Assembly (NCBI GenBank): GCA_025354565.1
Contig: JANXMQ010000090.1
Coordinates: 29,281-93,280 of the forward strand
Source: Akkermansiaceae bacterium
Lineage (GTDB): Bacteria; Verrucomicrobiota; Verrucomicrobiia; Verrucomicrobiales; Akkermansiaceae
Length of the DNA stretch: 64,000 nucleotides
Direction of reading: 5' to 3'
The translations under genes and the position numbers were made by a program. This document shows, piece after piece, positions 34,242 through 43,868 of the stretch; the stretch's first letter is position 1; the number at the start of each line of letters is the position of its first letter. Below the pieces are notes generated by a model. The model was not told the origin of the DNA, searched no databases, and was given only the letters and a program-made list of their open reading frames with translations.

Positions 34242-34315
34242 TTGGCGCAGGGTTTCGGTAGAAAAAGGACCATAAGTTGATCATTGGTCTTGTAATACCA
34301 GTTTGTGTCGTGCAT
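34242..34315 (-). pseudogene. Out-of-frame 5' part of the GYF domain (likely -1 frameshift)
   Basis: An ATG at 34315, 22 bases after the Sel1 gene stop, starts MHDTNWYYKTNDQL, the classic first strands of a GYF_2 domain. The frame then runs out of register at CTTATGG (34272-34278); read one base back it continues YGPFSTETLRQ into the FGE-like frame. Joined, the two give a complete GYF domain. Either one T was lost, the base is a sequencing error, or a -1 shift is programmed; no classical slippery heptamer is seen. Confidence 0.65.
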
Positions 34316-34337
34316 AGAATATAATCCTAAATTGGTT

Positions 34338-36326
34338 TTAACGCTCAGAGGCATTATTTTTGGGTTGCCATTCCAAAAATATTTGCTTAGCCTCAGCTAA
34401 TTGTTTATTGGTCATTATTTTAGTCAGCATGTCTAATCTTTTATTGGAATCAACGTTACCTGATTGCACTGCAAGCTTAAACCATACATACGCCATCACA
34501 TTATTTTTTTCGAATCCCTGACCTGATGCATACGCAATTCCAAGATATTTTTGACCTAAGCAATTTCCTTGTTCAGCAGCTTTTCGGAACAAGCTTACCG
34601 CCTTTTCCTGGTCTTCAATTACTCCTTGTCCTGAACTATAGCACATACCCAATAATACTTGTGAATCCGCATTATTTTGATTTGCAGCTTTTTCGTACCA
34701 TTTAACCGCCTCTGTAGGATCTTGTTCGACCCCCTTTCCCTCCATATAGGCTAAGCCCAAGGCGCTTTGTGCATTGGGTATTCCCTGTTCAGCAGCCTTA
34801 CGTATCCATTTGACCGCCTCTGTAGGACTTTTAATAACTCCCTTTCCATCATGGTATAAAATAGCTAACTCATTTTGTGCTTTAGCATCTCCTTGGATGG
34901 CCGCTCTTTGAAACCATTTAACCGCCTCTGTAGGATCTTGTTCAACCCCCTCTCCCTCCATATAGGCTGTGCCCAAGGCGCTTTGTGCATTGGGTATTCC
35001 CTGTTCAGCAGCCTTACGTATCCATTTGACCGCCTCTGTAGGACTTTTAATAACTCCCTTTCCATCTAGGTATAAAATAGCTAAATTATTTTGTGCTTCA
35101 GCATTATTTTGATTTGCAGCTTTTTCGTACCATTTCGCCGCCTCTACAAAATCCTCATCAACTCCTATACCGTTGGCGTAAGAAACGCCAAGGTTAAATT
35201 GGGCTTGAGAATTTCCTTTGTTTGCTGCAATTCGAAATAATTTGACTGCCTCTAAGGTATTTTTAGGCACACCATTTCCAGTGTAATAATTATTTGCAAT
35301 CTTCTCAATTTCTTCTCCTGATAACGACTCATTAAAAGACTGTGATGAAGGAGCGCTTGCTGTAACGAATAAATTTGTTTTTTTTGTTGGTGAACGCTTC
35401 TTGCCGAATTTTGGAAAGGCCAAGACCCCGACTACCAATAAAAGCATGATTATTCCATAGACACATCGCGTCATTACTTTTCGCAACCCTTCAGAATTAT
35501 TTTTCGTTAATCCATCGCCGCCTTGGCCTTGCGCTGCGCGCGATGCCGCTTCCAATTCAAGGGTTTGAATCTTTTCTTCAACCGTGACGACAGATGCCAT
35601 CTCGGCTTCCGCCCCGGTGAAAGTAACCTCTTGACTGGACCGTCGGGCAAGCTCGCCAAGTCGGATCAGACATTGCTTGAGCTTCAGCGCCAATATCTCG
35701 GATTCAGCACTTCGCTTGGCGTTTATCCCAATTCGCTTCAGCTTCTCTGTATTTGATTCATTCTCCTCGGAACCCTTTCTTGCTTTATTTTCTGTGATTC
35801 GACGTTCGAGTTCGTCGATCTCATCCTGCATGCCAAGAAAGGTGCGTGACTCGTAAAGCTTCTGACCGAGCCCATACTGTGCCTTTCGGAGTTCGATCTG
35901 CTTGGCATTTTGGATGCGTGTCTTTAGAACCGCTATCTTTGAATTTTGCTTCGCACCGTGGGCCGCAGTTTTGGCAAATGACGCTATTCGTGATCCGATT
36001 GCGTGCATCGACAAATTGTTATCCGAGGTTGAGGTTGTATCGACCGTAACCGTAGGATTTTGCTTCGTCGTCACAGGGGGTTCTGTGTGATTTACGCTAG
36101 AAGAGTGTAATGATGGTGGTTGTTCCTCCTCAATGACGCTTGGAATATTTTCCGGCAGGCTTGTATCGACAGGCACGTTGGAATCTACCACCGCCAGGGA
36201 ACTTTCGCAGGATACAGAAGGAACGGTGATATCGTTCCAACATGAAGGACAGTTCGAGGTTATTCCAAACTGCTTAGCTTCTGCGGAAATTTTAGTAGCA
36301 CAGTGGGGGCAATGGAATTTGATCAT
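34338..36326 (-). CDS. Zinc-ribbon, single-pass membrane protein with Sel1 repeats
   Basis: 662 residues from MIKFHCPHCATKI. Layout: an N-terminal zinc ribbon (CPHC...CPSC), a Ser/Thr-rich linker, a helical coiled-coil-like middle (EIDELERRITENKARKG, EEKIQTLELEAASRA), a membrane helix (YGIIMLLLVVGVLAFP, about 298-313), then at least seven Sel1-type TPR repeats (A-x-NLGxxYxxGxGVxxDxxEAxKWxxKAA units, 36 residues each). Sel1 repeats act as scaffolds for protein complexes. First gene of the cassette with the GYF/FGE-like protein and the PrsW protease. Two of the repeats are a recent duplication in the DNA. Confidence 0.88.
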   Translation of the reverse strand: MIKFHCPHCATKISAEAKQFGITSNCPSCWNDITVPSVSCESSLAVVDSNVPVDTSLPENIPSVIEEEQPPSLHSSSVNHTEPPVTTKQNPTVTVDTTSTSDNNLSMHAIGSRIASFAKTAAHGAKQNSKIAVLKTRIQNAKQIELRKAQYGLGQKLYESRTFLGMQDEIDELERRITENKARKGSEENESNTEKLKRIGINAKRSAESEILALKLKQCLIRLGELARRSSQEVTFTGAEAEMASVVTVEEKIQTLELEAASRAAQGQGGDGLTKNNSEGLRKVMTRCVYGIIMLLLVVGVLAFPKFGKKRSPTKKTNLFVTASAPSSQSFNESLSGEEIEKIANNYYTGNGVPKNTLEAVKLFRIAANKGNSQAQFNLGVSYANGIGVDEDFVEAAKWYEKAANQNNAEAQNNLAILYLDGKGVIKSPTEAVKWIRKAAEQGIPNAQSALGTAYMEGEGVEQDPTEAVKWFQRAAIQGDAKAQNELAILYHDGKGVIKSPTEAVKWIRKAAEQGIPNAQSALGLAYMEGKGVEQDPTEAVKWYEKAANQNNADSQVLLGMCYSSGQGVIEDQEKAVSLFRKAAEQGNCLGQKYLGIAYASGQGFEKNNVMAYVWFKLAVQSGNVDSNKRLDMLTKIMTNKQLAEAKQIFLEWQPKNNASER
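34698..35102. repeat. Near-identical 216-bp tandem duplication inside the Sel1 gene
   Basis: The segment 34698-34886 reappears at 34914-35102, shifted by 216 bases (72 codons, two Sel1 units), with few differences such as CCTTTCCC/CTCTCCC. Frame is kept. A sign of recent expansion or contraction. Confidence 0.85.
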
Positions 36327-36544
36327 GGTGATAGATTGGTCTGAGGGCAAAGTGCAGGTGGTCCAGGAACTAAATTTTGCGAAAGGCTCGAAGCCTGTGC
36401 GGTTGCCCCCTGCATGGATTATTCCTAGACATTTCTGTTACTACATTTTCCATCAGATTCTTCCAAGCCCTTTTTCGCAAAGTATTCCGCACTACCGAAG
36501 GAGAGGTGTAAAGCCGGAAATCGAGCAGCTAGGCTCTTTCCTTG
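36327..36544. promoter_or_regulatory. Divergent promoter region between the Sel1 cassette and the XRE regulator
   Basis: 218 bases separate the two outward-facing starts. No clear consensus promoter or palindrome is seen by eye, but the XRE-type protein coded to the right is placed as in typical auto-regulated cassettes. Confidence 0.35.
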
Positions 36545-36853
36545 ATGGCGGGAGAAACAGTCCAACGGCTACTCGGGCGCTTGAAGGCGTTGAGGCTCGA
36601 ACGTGGCCTGACCCAAGAGCAGTTTGCCGAGCAGTCCGGGATCTCCTACAAATACTACCAGGCCGTCGAGGCCGGGCGGAAGAGGGATTTGCGTTTATCC
36701 ACACTCGACCGTCTGGCAGAGGCTCACGGGCTGGAGGCGTGGCAGTTGCTTTTGCCTGGTGTTGGACACCCTGGACAAGTTGCGGGTAGCCCGAAAGGCA
36801 GTCGGCGCAAGGTAAAGGCCCACGGGACGAGGAGTTCAGGGAAAAAGAATTAA
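36545..36853 (+). CDS. XRE-family HTH regulator
   Basis: 102 residues from MAGETVQRLLGRL (a TTG one codon earlier is also possible). The Cro/CI-type HTH is clear: LKALRLERGLTQEQFAEQSGISYKYYQAVEAGRK, then LRLSTLDRLAEAHGLEAWQLL. The tail is basic (GSRRKVKAHGTRSSGKKN). Faces away from the zinc-ribbon/Sel1 gene; repression of both genes is the natural guess. Its GC content is higher than the cassette it may control. Confidence 0.85.
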   Translation: MAGETVQRLLGRLKALRLERGLTQEQFAEQSGISYKYYQAVEAGRKRDLRLSTLDRLAEAHGLEAWQLLLPGVGHPGQVAGSPKGSRRKVKAHGTRSSGKKN

Positions 36854-37036
36854 GGCGCAGCATCTTGTCCTTATTCGCAGGATTTCTGAAAATCTCCCCT
36901 GCCGCACAAAAAAGAGCCACTAAACCTACATGGGCTCGTCCTCAGCGTCTGCGAACCCAGAGCACTCGTGGACCGGTTGTGATTCCTTTCAGAAAGTGGA
37001 TCGAATGAAAATCCGAGGGATTCCGTTCCACCCTCT

Positions 37037-37660
37037 ATGACGGCAATCTTCCTCTCACTTGCCCTTCCTCTGGCTCTCGCCTCCATCCTCGCAGCAGGCA
37101 CTTGTCAGGAGGTGATCCGGGACGCGTGCGGTCGTATCATCCAGACTATTTAGCTCCAGACCGGGTCAGGAGGAATCGCCACTTCCACGACTCGGGATGC
37201 CTCCGGTCGGTTCATCGGAACTTGAGTCAGCAGGCAAAGCCCCGGCGGAAGTGTTTCCACGGACTATCGGGATGCGAGTGGGCGTTTGACAGGCACTGCC
37301 GCAACCCAGGCGTCCTCAGGTGGGGCTTCCCGGACCACCTACCGAAACTCCACCGGAAAAATGAGCGGGGCCGCCGATACCCGGACGAATGGTGGATCTG
37401 GCACGACTACCCAATACCGTGATGCCTCGGGACGCCTCACAGGAAGCTCGAATACAAGCACCGGCAGCACTGGACCATCTAGCAGCACCCATCGCGACGC
37501 CTTGAATCGTCTCATTGGCAGCAGTTCGGGAACTGGGAACTGTGATAGAAAGGCAGATGTTCCGGTTGTTCCCCACATACATAAGCCACTGAGGACAATA
37601 GACTTGCGTGGTCAAAGAGAGTGGGATTTTTCGGGGCTGAAAAAACTTTGCCTTTTTTAA
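37037..37660 (+). pseudogene. Secreted DASGR-repeat protein broken by two in-frame stops
   Basis: One frame carries a signal peptide (MTAIFLSLALPLALASILAAG) and then about six repeats of a 20-25-residue unit centred on YRDASGRLTG, with Thr/Ser/Gly spacers (RDACGRIIQT, RDASGRFIGT, YRDASGRLTG, YRNSTGKMSG, YRDASGRLTG, HRDALNRLIG). A TAG stands after the first repeat (about 37151) and a TGA after the second (about 37223); the frame is unbroken otherwise. The last 25 residues do not follow the repeat. Most likely a decayed gene; readthrough cannot be excluded. Flanked by an XRE regulator and the primase region. Confidence 0.65.
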
Positions 37661-38057
37661 TTTTTATTCTTGCATTCTGCTGGTGAGGCCATACGCTCCT
37701 TCCCCCATTCGAAATGAAAACGACATCATAACCCAGTGGCATGAAGCTCTCGTGTTATACGAGAACCCTTCGCCGATTGCATCTCCCGTTTGTGACCAAG
37801 GAGATGCTCGTGCCACACGACTGGTCCTTTTAAAACCGGTATCTTTCGCTCAGTAAAATGACGAATTAACCGATAAAAAAAATCCCGCCTCTCTAGGTCG
37901 GGGTTTCGATTAAATGCAGGGCGTAAGCTAACACTGCCCCTACAAAATTTTCATAAGGAATCCAGTCGATCATCAACGGGTCGATTTATCGTCGTCTCTT
38001 CCCTGCGGGAGACGAAGGGCTTCTTGTGGGTGTTTTGCGGGGTGGCACCTACCTGAA
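37661..38057. other. Structured intergenic region before the primase genes
   Basis: No gene seen in about 400 bases. It holds several perfect stems: CTCGT/ACGAG at 37749-37763, GCATCTCC/GGAGATGC at 37779-37807, and CGTCTC/GAGACG near 38000. A minus-strand terminator-like GGCGGG-ATTTTTTTT lies near 37880. Possibly regulatory RNA or an origin-associated region; unproved. Confidence 0.35.
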
Positions 38058-38381
38058 ATGACAATGAACAAACCAACACTGTGCGTCACAGAAAACTACA
38101 AACTGAAGCAGATCGCCGCGTTTTATGGTCGTAGCGAACGCTGGGCCAAAGACCGCATCAAGAAGCATGGAATCGTGCCTTTTTTGAAGAGCAGCCCCCA
38201 AGTATTTGCTGGAGCCGATCTTGCTCCTTTGTCGATTGAGCCTGAGAAGACCTCGGAAGAAAAAGCCGAGGCTTCTGCTAGGAAAATTCAGATCGCAAAA
38301 AATGCGTCTCGCGCTGCCCAAAACCCCAATAGGCCGAAGTCCGGCCTTTATGTAACCACCGACTCCCAGGATCTAATCTGA
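38058..38381 (+). CDS. Small helix-turn-helix-like protein near the primase
   Basis: 107 residues (a second ATG at 38064 may be the start). NYKLKQIAAFYGRSERWAKDRIKKHG looks like a helix-turn-helix (excisionase or AlpA-type), followed by a basic, Ala-rich C-terminus (SARKIQIAKNASRAAQN). Upstream of the 175-aa protein and the primase gene; may be a regulator of that unit. Weak family call. Confidence 0.55.
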   Translation: MTMNKPTLCVTENYKLKQIAAFYGRSERWAKDRIKKHGIVPFLKSSPQVFAGADLAPLSIEPEKTSEEKAEASARKIQIAKNASRAAQNPNRPKSGLYVTTDSQDLI

Positions 38382-38489
38382 CCCCATCCAAGGAGAGGGG
38401 GAACAACGAGGTTTGTATCCCTCTCTCCATCTTTGGGCGCGGTATAAACGTGCCAACACTACACCAACCACCACACACGTCTCAAGACT

Positions 38490-39017
38490 ATGAAAACCAA
38501 ACTTCACAACACGATCATCATCACCAAAAAAGAAATCGAATCACAGGACCTCAGCAGGCTCCTTCCAATGCTCACCACGGTCCACCACGCGGGGGATGAG
38601 TTGGCAAAAAAATGTGGAAGCCTTCATGTCAAAATCACCGGGTTTGGTGATTTCCCAATTTGCTTGCCGCAAATCGAAAAGTTTTTCCATCTGCTTCACA
38701 AGAAAGGCTGCGAACTATTTTACCTGATCAGGCTGCCTAGCGATACCCTCAGGTTGTTCATCCATGGTGTGATGTGCGAGAAAAGGCGCTTGAAATCCGA
38801 AGATCCCTACGAACATGACCAGCAAGATTTGGATGATTTTTACCCCGAGGCTCTTAGTGCGATGAACAATACGATGAGGCAAGCAGGGATGTCTGAGACC
38901 GCGATTGATCAACGGAACTTAATGATAGTGACCGGTTTGGATGCGACTCACGAATTGGAATCTCCTGTTACCGTGGATTTTCTGAAATCCATACCAATGG
39001 TGTTAACTTTTAAGTGA
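38490..39017 (+). CDS. Hypothetical protein, 175 aa
   Basis: Not recognised. Alternating helices and strands (IIITKKEIESQDLSRLLPML, FFHLLHKKGCELFYLIRLPSD), with a long acidic segment (SEDPYEHDQQDLDDFYPEAL). Between the HTH-like gene and the primase, same strand, with a leader of A/C-rich sequence. Confidence 0.55.
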   Translation: MKTKLHNTIIITKKEIESQDLSRLLPMLTTVHHAGDELAKKCGSLHVKITGFGDFPICLPQIEKFFHLLHKKGCELFYLIRLPSDTLRLFIHGVMCEKRRLKSEDPYEHDQQDLDDFYPEALSAMNNTMRQAGMSETAIDQRNLMIVTGLDATHELESPVTVDFLKSIPMVLTFK

Positions 39018-39089
39018 AATCAACCATTATCAAGTCCATATCGTCGTTGCTCGCATCTAACAGCCAACACGGAATTTTCACCAAATCTC

Positions 39090-40802
39090 ATGCCTCCAAC
39101 CACTTGCGCCCCGTCGCACCATCGCCACTCACAAATTAGAAAAGGGAGGGCTATCCAGGCCCCCACTGTAGAAAATCAGCCAGTTCCCATGTCCATCGAG
39201 CAACCCTTGCCGGTGGGCTTGGAAACTCCACATCCACGACCTCTAACTACTTATTCCGAGCCCATTAACCAGCAGCCGACCAGCGTCCCAAAAGGCCTGG
39301 CCGATCTCATTTCGGACTGCGCGTCCGGTTCGGATACCAACTCGGATCAAGCCGTCCCTAATCCTCCTGTCTCATCCACGATAGACGTTAGGGAGGCGCT
39401 TGCAGCCTTTGTCAAAAAAACCGAGAAGGCGGATTTGCAGGAGTTGGCGCAGACCTATCTGGGCATCGAAAAGAAGGAAAATCGCAAGCAGGATGAATCC
39501 GAGCTTCTCCAGATTACCATCGAGCACTTTTCCCACCAACTGAACGGTATGGGGTGGGGAGCCCATCTCATGATCGGTGTGGCACACGCCTATACCGGGA
39601 CACATTGGATGCCGCAGCCTGACGCTGACCTTCGCACGATACTCGGTGGGTTTGCGGAAAAAATGGGGATTCCGCCTGTGACTGCCCGGGCATACGGTTT
39701 CATGGACAAGCTTCCGAAGCAGTTCGGGTCGAGACTTCGTGCTGACTCATCGCCCAAGGATGAAAGCCGCGTCCTGATCAACCTGCTCAACGGGACACTC
39801 GAAATTCACGAAGGTCAGGAAAACCTCCGGGCTTTCGATAAGGCTGACCAGCTCATCTACCAGCTTCCGTTCATGTATGACCCCGTGGGGAAATGCCCGC
39901 GTTTCGAGCAATACTTGAATCGGGTTTTGCCGGATATGGCTTCGCAAATGGTCATCGCCGAATTTTTCGGATGGGTTTTCATCCGTGGGCTCAAGCTCGA
40001 AAAGATGCTGGTGCTGTATGGCGACGGGGCTAATGGAAAATCCGTGCTTTACGATGTGATCAACGCGCTTCTTGGGCCGAAAAATGTTTCCAATCTGTCG
40101 CTCAAGTCGCTCAGCAAGATGGAAAACCGATTCCAGTTAGCGAACGCCTTATTGAACTTCGGCTCGGAGATCAATGACACATGCGAAACTTCGGTTTTCA
40201 AGCGGCTGGCGAGCGGTGAGACGGTCGAAGCCCGGAAACTCTATAAGGACGTTTTCGAGATGAGCGACTATGCCCGCTTGGCCTTCAACACCAACGTGCT
40301 ACCCAAAAACGCCGAGCTGACAAATGGATTTTTCAGGCGGCTCCTGATTGTCCCGTTTTCGGAGACCATTGGGGACGCGGAGAAGGACCCTAAACTCGCT
40401 CAGAAGCTGATTGCCACCGAATTGCCCGGAATCTTCAACTGGGTGATGGAGGGAATGCGGCGGGTTTACGCACAAAAGGCATTCACCCATTGCGAAGCTT
40501 CGGAGCAGGTGTTGATCACCTACCGCAAGGAAAGCGATACTGCGGCCCTGTTTCTGGATGATGAGCACTGGGGAAAGTCGGATGGCCAGACCGTAACCAA
40601 GCAAGCGTTCTATGTTGAATACCGGGGATACTGCAAGTCAGCCGGGCTACCCAACACGAGCAAGATCAAGTTTGGCAAGCGCCTCCTCAGCCACGGAATC
40701 CAAGAAGGCAAATCCGGAAGCACGCGCTTCTGGTTCCTTGCGAAGAAGCCCCCGGCGAGTGTGCCTGAGAGCGTGCCGGTGAGTGCTGCTGCTGCTGGTT
40801 GA
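39090..40802 (+). CDS. P4-type phage/plasmid primase-helicase (SF3 helicase)
   Basis: 570 residues. The N-terminal 100 residues are Pro-rich and unstructured. The D5-N-like region is followed by the SF3 ATPase: Walker A YGDGANGKS (about residue 309-317), Walker B-like ALLNFGSEIND, a motif ERKLYKD-type segment (ETVEARKLYKDVFEM), LAFNTN with the sensor Asn, and FFRRLLIVPF with the arginine finger. A short winged C-terminus (SDGQTVTKQAFYVEYRGYC). The role is helicase loading or unwinding at the element origin. No primase active site is seen in the N-terminal part, so it probably works as helicase only. Confidence 0.87.
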   Translation: MPPTTCAPSHHRHSQIRKGRAIQAPTVENQPVPMSIEQPLPVGLETPHPRPLTTYSEPINQQPTSVPKGLADLISDCASGSDTNSDQAVPNPPVSSTIDVREALAAFVKKTEKADLQELAQTYLGIEKKENRKQDESELLQITIEHFSHQLNGMGWGAHLMIGVAHAYTGTHWMPQPDADLRTILGGFAEKMGIPPVTARAYGFMDKLPKQFGSRLRADSSPKDESRVLINLLNGTLEIHEGQENLRAFDKADQLIYQLPFMYDPVGKCPRFEQYLNRVLPDMASQMVIAEFFGWVFIRGLKLEKMLVLYGDGANGKSVLYDVINALLGPKNVSNLSLKSLSKMENRFQLANALLNFGSEINDTCETSVFKRLASGETVEARKLYKDVFEMSDYARLAFNTNVLPKNAELTNGFFRRLLIVPFSETIGDAEKDPKLAQKLIATELPGIFNWVMEGMRRVYAQKAFTHCEASEQVLITYRKESDTAALFLDDEHWGKSDGQTVTKQAFYVEYRGYCKSAGLPNTSKIKFGKRLLSHGIQEGKSGSTRFWFLAKKPPASVPESVPVSAAAAG

Positions 40803-40834
40803 ATTCGTTAAATTCCTGTCCATATCCGTCCCTC

Positions 40835-40864
40835 GTGTCCCAGCCAGTCATTCGGTTGGGACAC
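40835..40864 (+). terminator. Hairpin after the primase-helicase gene
   Basis: GTGTCCCA (40835-40842) pairs with TGGGACAC (40857-40864). It is the only feature in the 40803-41093 gap, apart from GGGACGTG downstream. No T-run follows, so terminator activity is not sure. Confidence 0.45.
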
Positions 40865-41093
40865 TTGGGACGTGATTTGGCGGAAAATCCGCAAAAAATG
40901 AGCGGCCCACAGCACCAGCCTGCCCAGGTGACGGCTCGTTCCAAGATGGGGTCGGGATCAATCGGTGCTCTTTGGCGCTGCTTCCTCGGGAATTCCGGCC
41001 TGTCTTTTTATTGCCAAACCCTGCGCCAGTCTATCTATTGGGCACGCAGCGGGATGACAGGTTAGAATTTCATGTCGCGGCTCCAACAATCAG

Positions 41094-43856
41094 ATGACCC
41101 GCGAAAAAATCACTCTCTCCCAGCTCGAATCCTTCCTCTTCAAATCCGCCGACATCCTGCGCGGGAAGATGGACGCCTCGGAATTCAAGGAATTCATCTT
41201 CGGCATGCTCTTCCTCAAGCGCCTGTCCGATGAGTTCGAGCTGAAACGGCTGGCGATCAAAAAGGACTTCGCCCACCTTGGCCCGGAGCTGCTGGCGGAG
41301 CTGTTGGAAGACAAGGCCACCTACGGCGAGACCTTCTTCGTCCCCGTCCGTGCCCGCTGGCATGAGTCCTGGACCGATGAAAACGGCGAGGTGGTGCCGG
41401 CGCTCAAGGACCTCAAGCACGACATCGGCAGCATGCTCAACAAGGCTATCGCTGCCGTGGAGGATGAAAACGATGCATTGGCCGGCGTGCTGAAAAACAA
41501 CATCGACTTCAACGCCATCAAAGGAAAGACCAAGATCCCCAACGAGAAGTGGAAGGATCTGCTGGACCACTTTAACCAGCCCGGCTTCGTGCTGGTGAAT
41601 GACAACTTCGAGTTCCCCGACCTGCTCGGCGCGGCCTACGAATACCTGATCAAGTTCTTCGCCGACAGCGCGGGCAAGAAGGGCGGCGAGTTCTACACCC
41701 CCGGCGAGGTCGTGCGCCTGCTCGTGCAGGTCGTCAAACCGCGCGCCGGCCATGAGGTGGACGATCCCACCATGGGCTCCGGCGGCTTCCTCATCCAGAG
41801 CCACCAATACGTCGAGGAACAGGGCGAAAACCCGAACGATCTTGCCCTCTTCGGCCAGGATTCCAATGGCACCGTCTGGTCGATCTGCGTGATGAACATG
41901 ATCCTCCACAACATCACTCGCTTTACCATCGAGAATGGGGACACGCTGGAAGATCCGCTCATCCTGGACGGCGGTGTGCCACGCAAGTTCGACCGCATTC
42001 TCGCCAATCCACCGTTTTCGCAGAACTACAGTCGGGCCACCCTCAAGTTTCCCTCCCGCTTCCGCGAGTGGTGCCCGGAGACCGGGAAAAAGGCGGACCT
42101 CATGTTCGTCCAGCACATGCTCGCCAGCCTCAAGGCGGATGGTCTCGCCGCCACCGTCATGCCGCACGGCGTGTTGTTCCGGGGCGGCAAGGAAAAGCTC
42201 ATCCGCGAGCTCTTGATTAATGACAACGTGATCGAGGCGATCATCAGTCTGCCGCCCGGCTTGTTCTACGGCACCGGCATTCCTGCCTGCGTCATTGTCC
42301 TCAATAAAAACAAACCGGACTCTCTGCGCGACCAAGTTCTCTTCATCAATGCGGACCGCGAATTCGCCGAGGGCAAGAATCAGAACAAACTCCGCCCCGA
42401 AGACATCGAGAAAATCGACTTCGTCTTCACCCACAAGCGAGAGCTGCCGAAATACAGCCGCCTCGTGACCAAGAAGGAGATCGCGGTAAAACACGACTAC
42501 AACCTGAACATCCGCCGCTACGTGGACAACACCCCGGATCCCGAGCCGGAGGACGTCCAGGCCCACCTCATCGGCGGCGTGCCCGAACCGGAGGTGACGG
42601 CCAGGCACGACGACTTCGCCAGATTCGGTGTCTGCGCGGACACGCTGTTCCAGCCGCCGGCCAAGAAGCGCCCCGGCTACCTCGCCTTCCAGTCCTCCAT
42701 CACTGCCAAGCCCGCGATCAAGGCCACCTTGGAAGCGGATACCGCCTTGATGAAAACACTCGGCAGCCACCGTGCGGCGCTGCAAGACTGGTGGGAGATC
42801 GCGCGCCACGATTTCTCCCAGCTCCGCGAAGGCAGGAAAATGCCGGATGTCCGGCAAGAGCTGCTCACCACCCTCAAGACTCGCTTCATCCCCCTCGGCG
42901 TGCTGGACGAGTTCCAGAGCGCGGGTGTGTTTGTGAACTGGTGGCAGCAGATCCGTTACGACCTGAAAACCATCATCTCCACCGGCTGGCATCACACGCT
43001 CATCCCGGATAGCTACCTGACCGCCGCCTTCTTCCAAGCGGAGGCCGATGCGATTGAGGCGCTGGAGGCATCTATCAGTGAATGCCAGAGCGAACTCGCC
43101 GAAGCCGTGGAAGCCGGGCAGGAACTCGCGGCCTATGAACCGGAGGAAGACGAATCCATCACCGCCGCTGTCATTAAGATCGCCCTCAAGCTGCTGATAG
43201 AAGACCTCAAGGGGAGCAAGAGCGAGTCCGCCAAGAAGGAACTCAAAGCCCTGATCGCGCAGGAGAAAACCATCACCTTGCTGGAAAAGCGCATCAAGGA
43301 GAGTAAAGCAGATCTCAAGAACCTAACCGATGAACTGGATCTGAAACTCCAGCTCAAGCGCCTTGGCGATGCGGATTTCAAAGCCGAGAACCAACGGCTT
43401 CTCCAACAGGTCAACGACCGCATCACCGACCTCTTCAAGGCCAACGGCCTGACTCATACCAGCCCAGGGCAACGCCCTGGGAAAGACAGCCCAATCCAAT
43501 CAAGCCCTGAAGGGGCGACACAAAATCTCTCGAAAGCCGCCAAGAAACAACTTGCCGCTCTGCAAAAAGACGCCGCCGCCCTCACCGCCCGCCTGGCCAA
43601 AACCGAAGCCCTATTTTCTCAAGTCGGCGGCAAGCTGACGGATGAAGAAGCCAAGACCCTCATCCTCAAAAAACTCCACGACCTCGCCACCCACGAACTC
43701 AACCGCTACCTCAACGCGGCCAAACGCCTGCTCATCCAGTCGGTCGAAACCCTCTGGGACAAATACGCCGTCTCCAGCCGTGCCCTAGAAACCGAACGAA
43801 CCGAAACCCTCACCGCGCTGGATGGGTTTCTCACCGGATTGGGGTATTTGAAATGA
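41094..43856 (+). CDS. hsdM: Type I restriction-modification DNA methyltransferase subunit (HsdM), long form
   Basis: 920 residues, longer than the usual 500-800. N-terminal HsdM helix bundle ([29 protein letters not shown]), N6-adenine methyltransferase core with [23 protein letters not shown] (SAM site, about residue 222) and LANPPF (catalytic NPPF, about 304). The C-terminal 350 residues are extended and largely coiled coil. Within it, around residues 785-812, sits an insert, [24 protein letters not shown], from a REP-like palindrome in the DNA. The unit methylates host DNA with HsdS and HsdR. Starts the defence operon. Confidence 0.94.
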   Translation: MTREKITLSQLESFLFKSADILRGKMDASEFKEFIFGMLFLKRLSDEFELKRLAIKKDFAHLGPELLAELLEDKATYGETFFVPVRARWHESWTDENGEVVPALKDLKHDIGSMLNKAIAAVEDENDALAGVLKNNIDFNAIKGKTKIPNEKWKDLLDHFNQPGFVLVNDNFEFPDLLGAAYEYLIKFFADSAGKKGGEFYTPGEVVRLLVQVVKPRAGHEVDDPTMGSGGFLIQSHQYVEEQGENPNDLALFGQDSNGTVWSICVMNMILHNITRFTIENGDTLEDPLILDGGVPRKFDRILANPPFSQNYSRATLKFPSRFREWCPETGKKADLMFVQHMLASLKADGLAATVMPHGVLFRGGKEKLIRELLINDNVIEAIISLPPGLFYGTGIPACVIVLNKNKPDSLRDQVLFINADREFAEGKNQNKLRPEDIEKIDFVFTHKRELPKYSRLVTKKEIAVKHDYNLNIRRYVDNTPDPEPEDVQAHLIGGVPEPEVTARHDDFARFGVCADTLFQPPAKKRPGYLAFQSSITAKPAIKATLEADTALMKTLGSHRAALQDWWEIARHDFSQLREGRKMPDVRQELLTTLKTRFIPLGVLDEFQSAGVFVNWWQQIRYDLKTIISTGWHHTLIPDSYLTAAFFQAEADAIEALEASISECQSELAEAVEAGQELAAYEPEEDESITAAVIKIALKLLIEDLKGSKSESAKKELKALIAQEKTITLLEKRIKESKADLKNLTDELDLKLQLKRLGDADFKAENQRLLQQVNDRITDLFKANGLTHTSPGQRPGKDSPIQSSPEGATQNLSKAAKKQLAALQKDAAALTARLAKTEALFSQVGGKLTDEEAKTLILKKLHDLATHELNRYLNAAKRLLIQSVETLWDKYAVSSRALETERTETLTALDGFLTGLGYLK
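43463..43524 (+). repeat. REP-like palindrome inserted in frame in hsdM
   Basis: CCCAGGGC-AAC-GCCCTGGG (43463-43481), then AAGCCCTGAAGGGGCGACAC (43502-43521). These two parts are the hallmarks of a REP-type repeat common in Verrucomicrobia, Planctomycetes and Bacteroidetes as I recall. It keeps the reading frame and adds a 20-25-residue Pro/Gly-rich loop. Confidence 0.65.
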
Positions 43857-43868
43857 AAGGTCACATCC

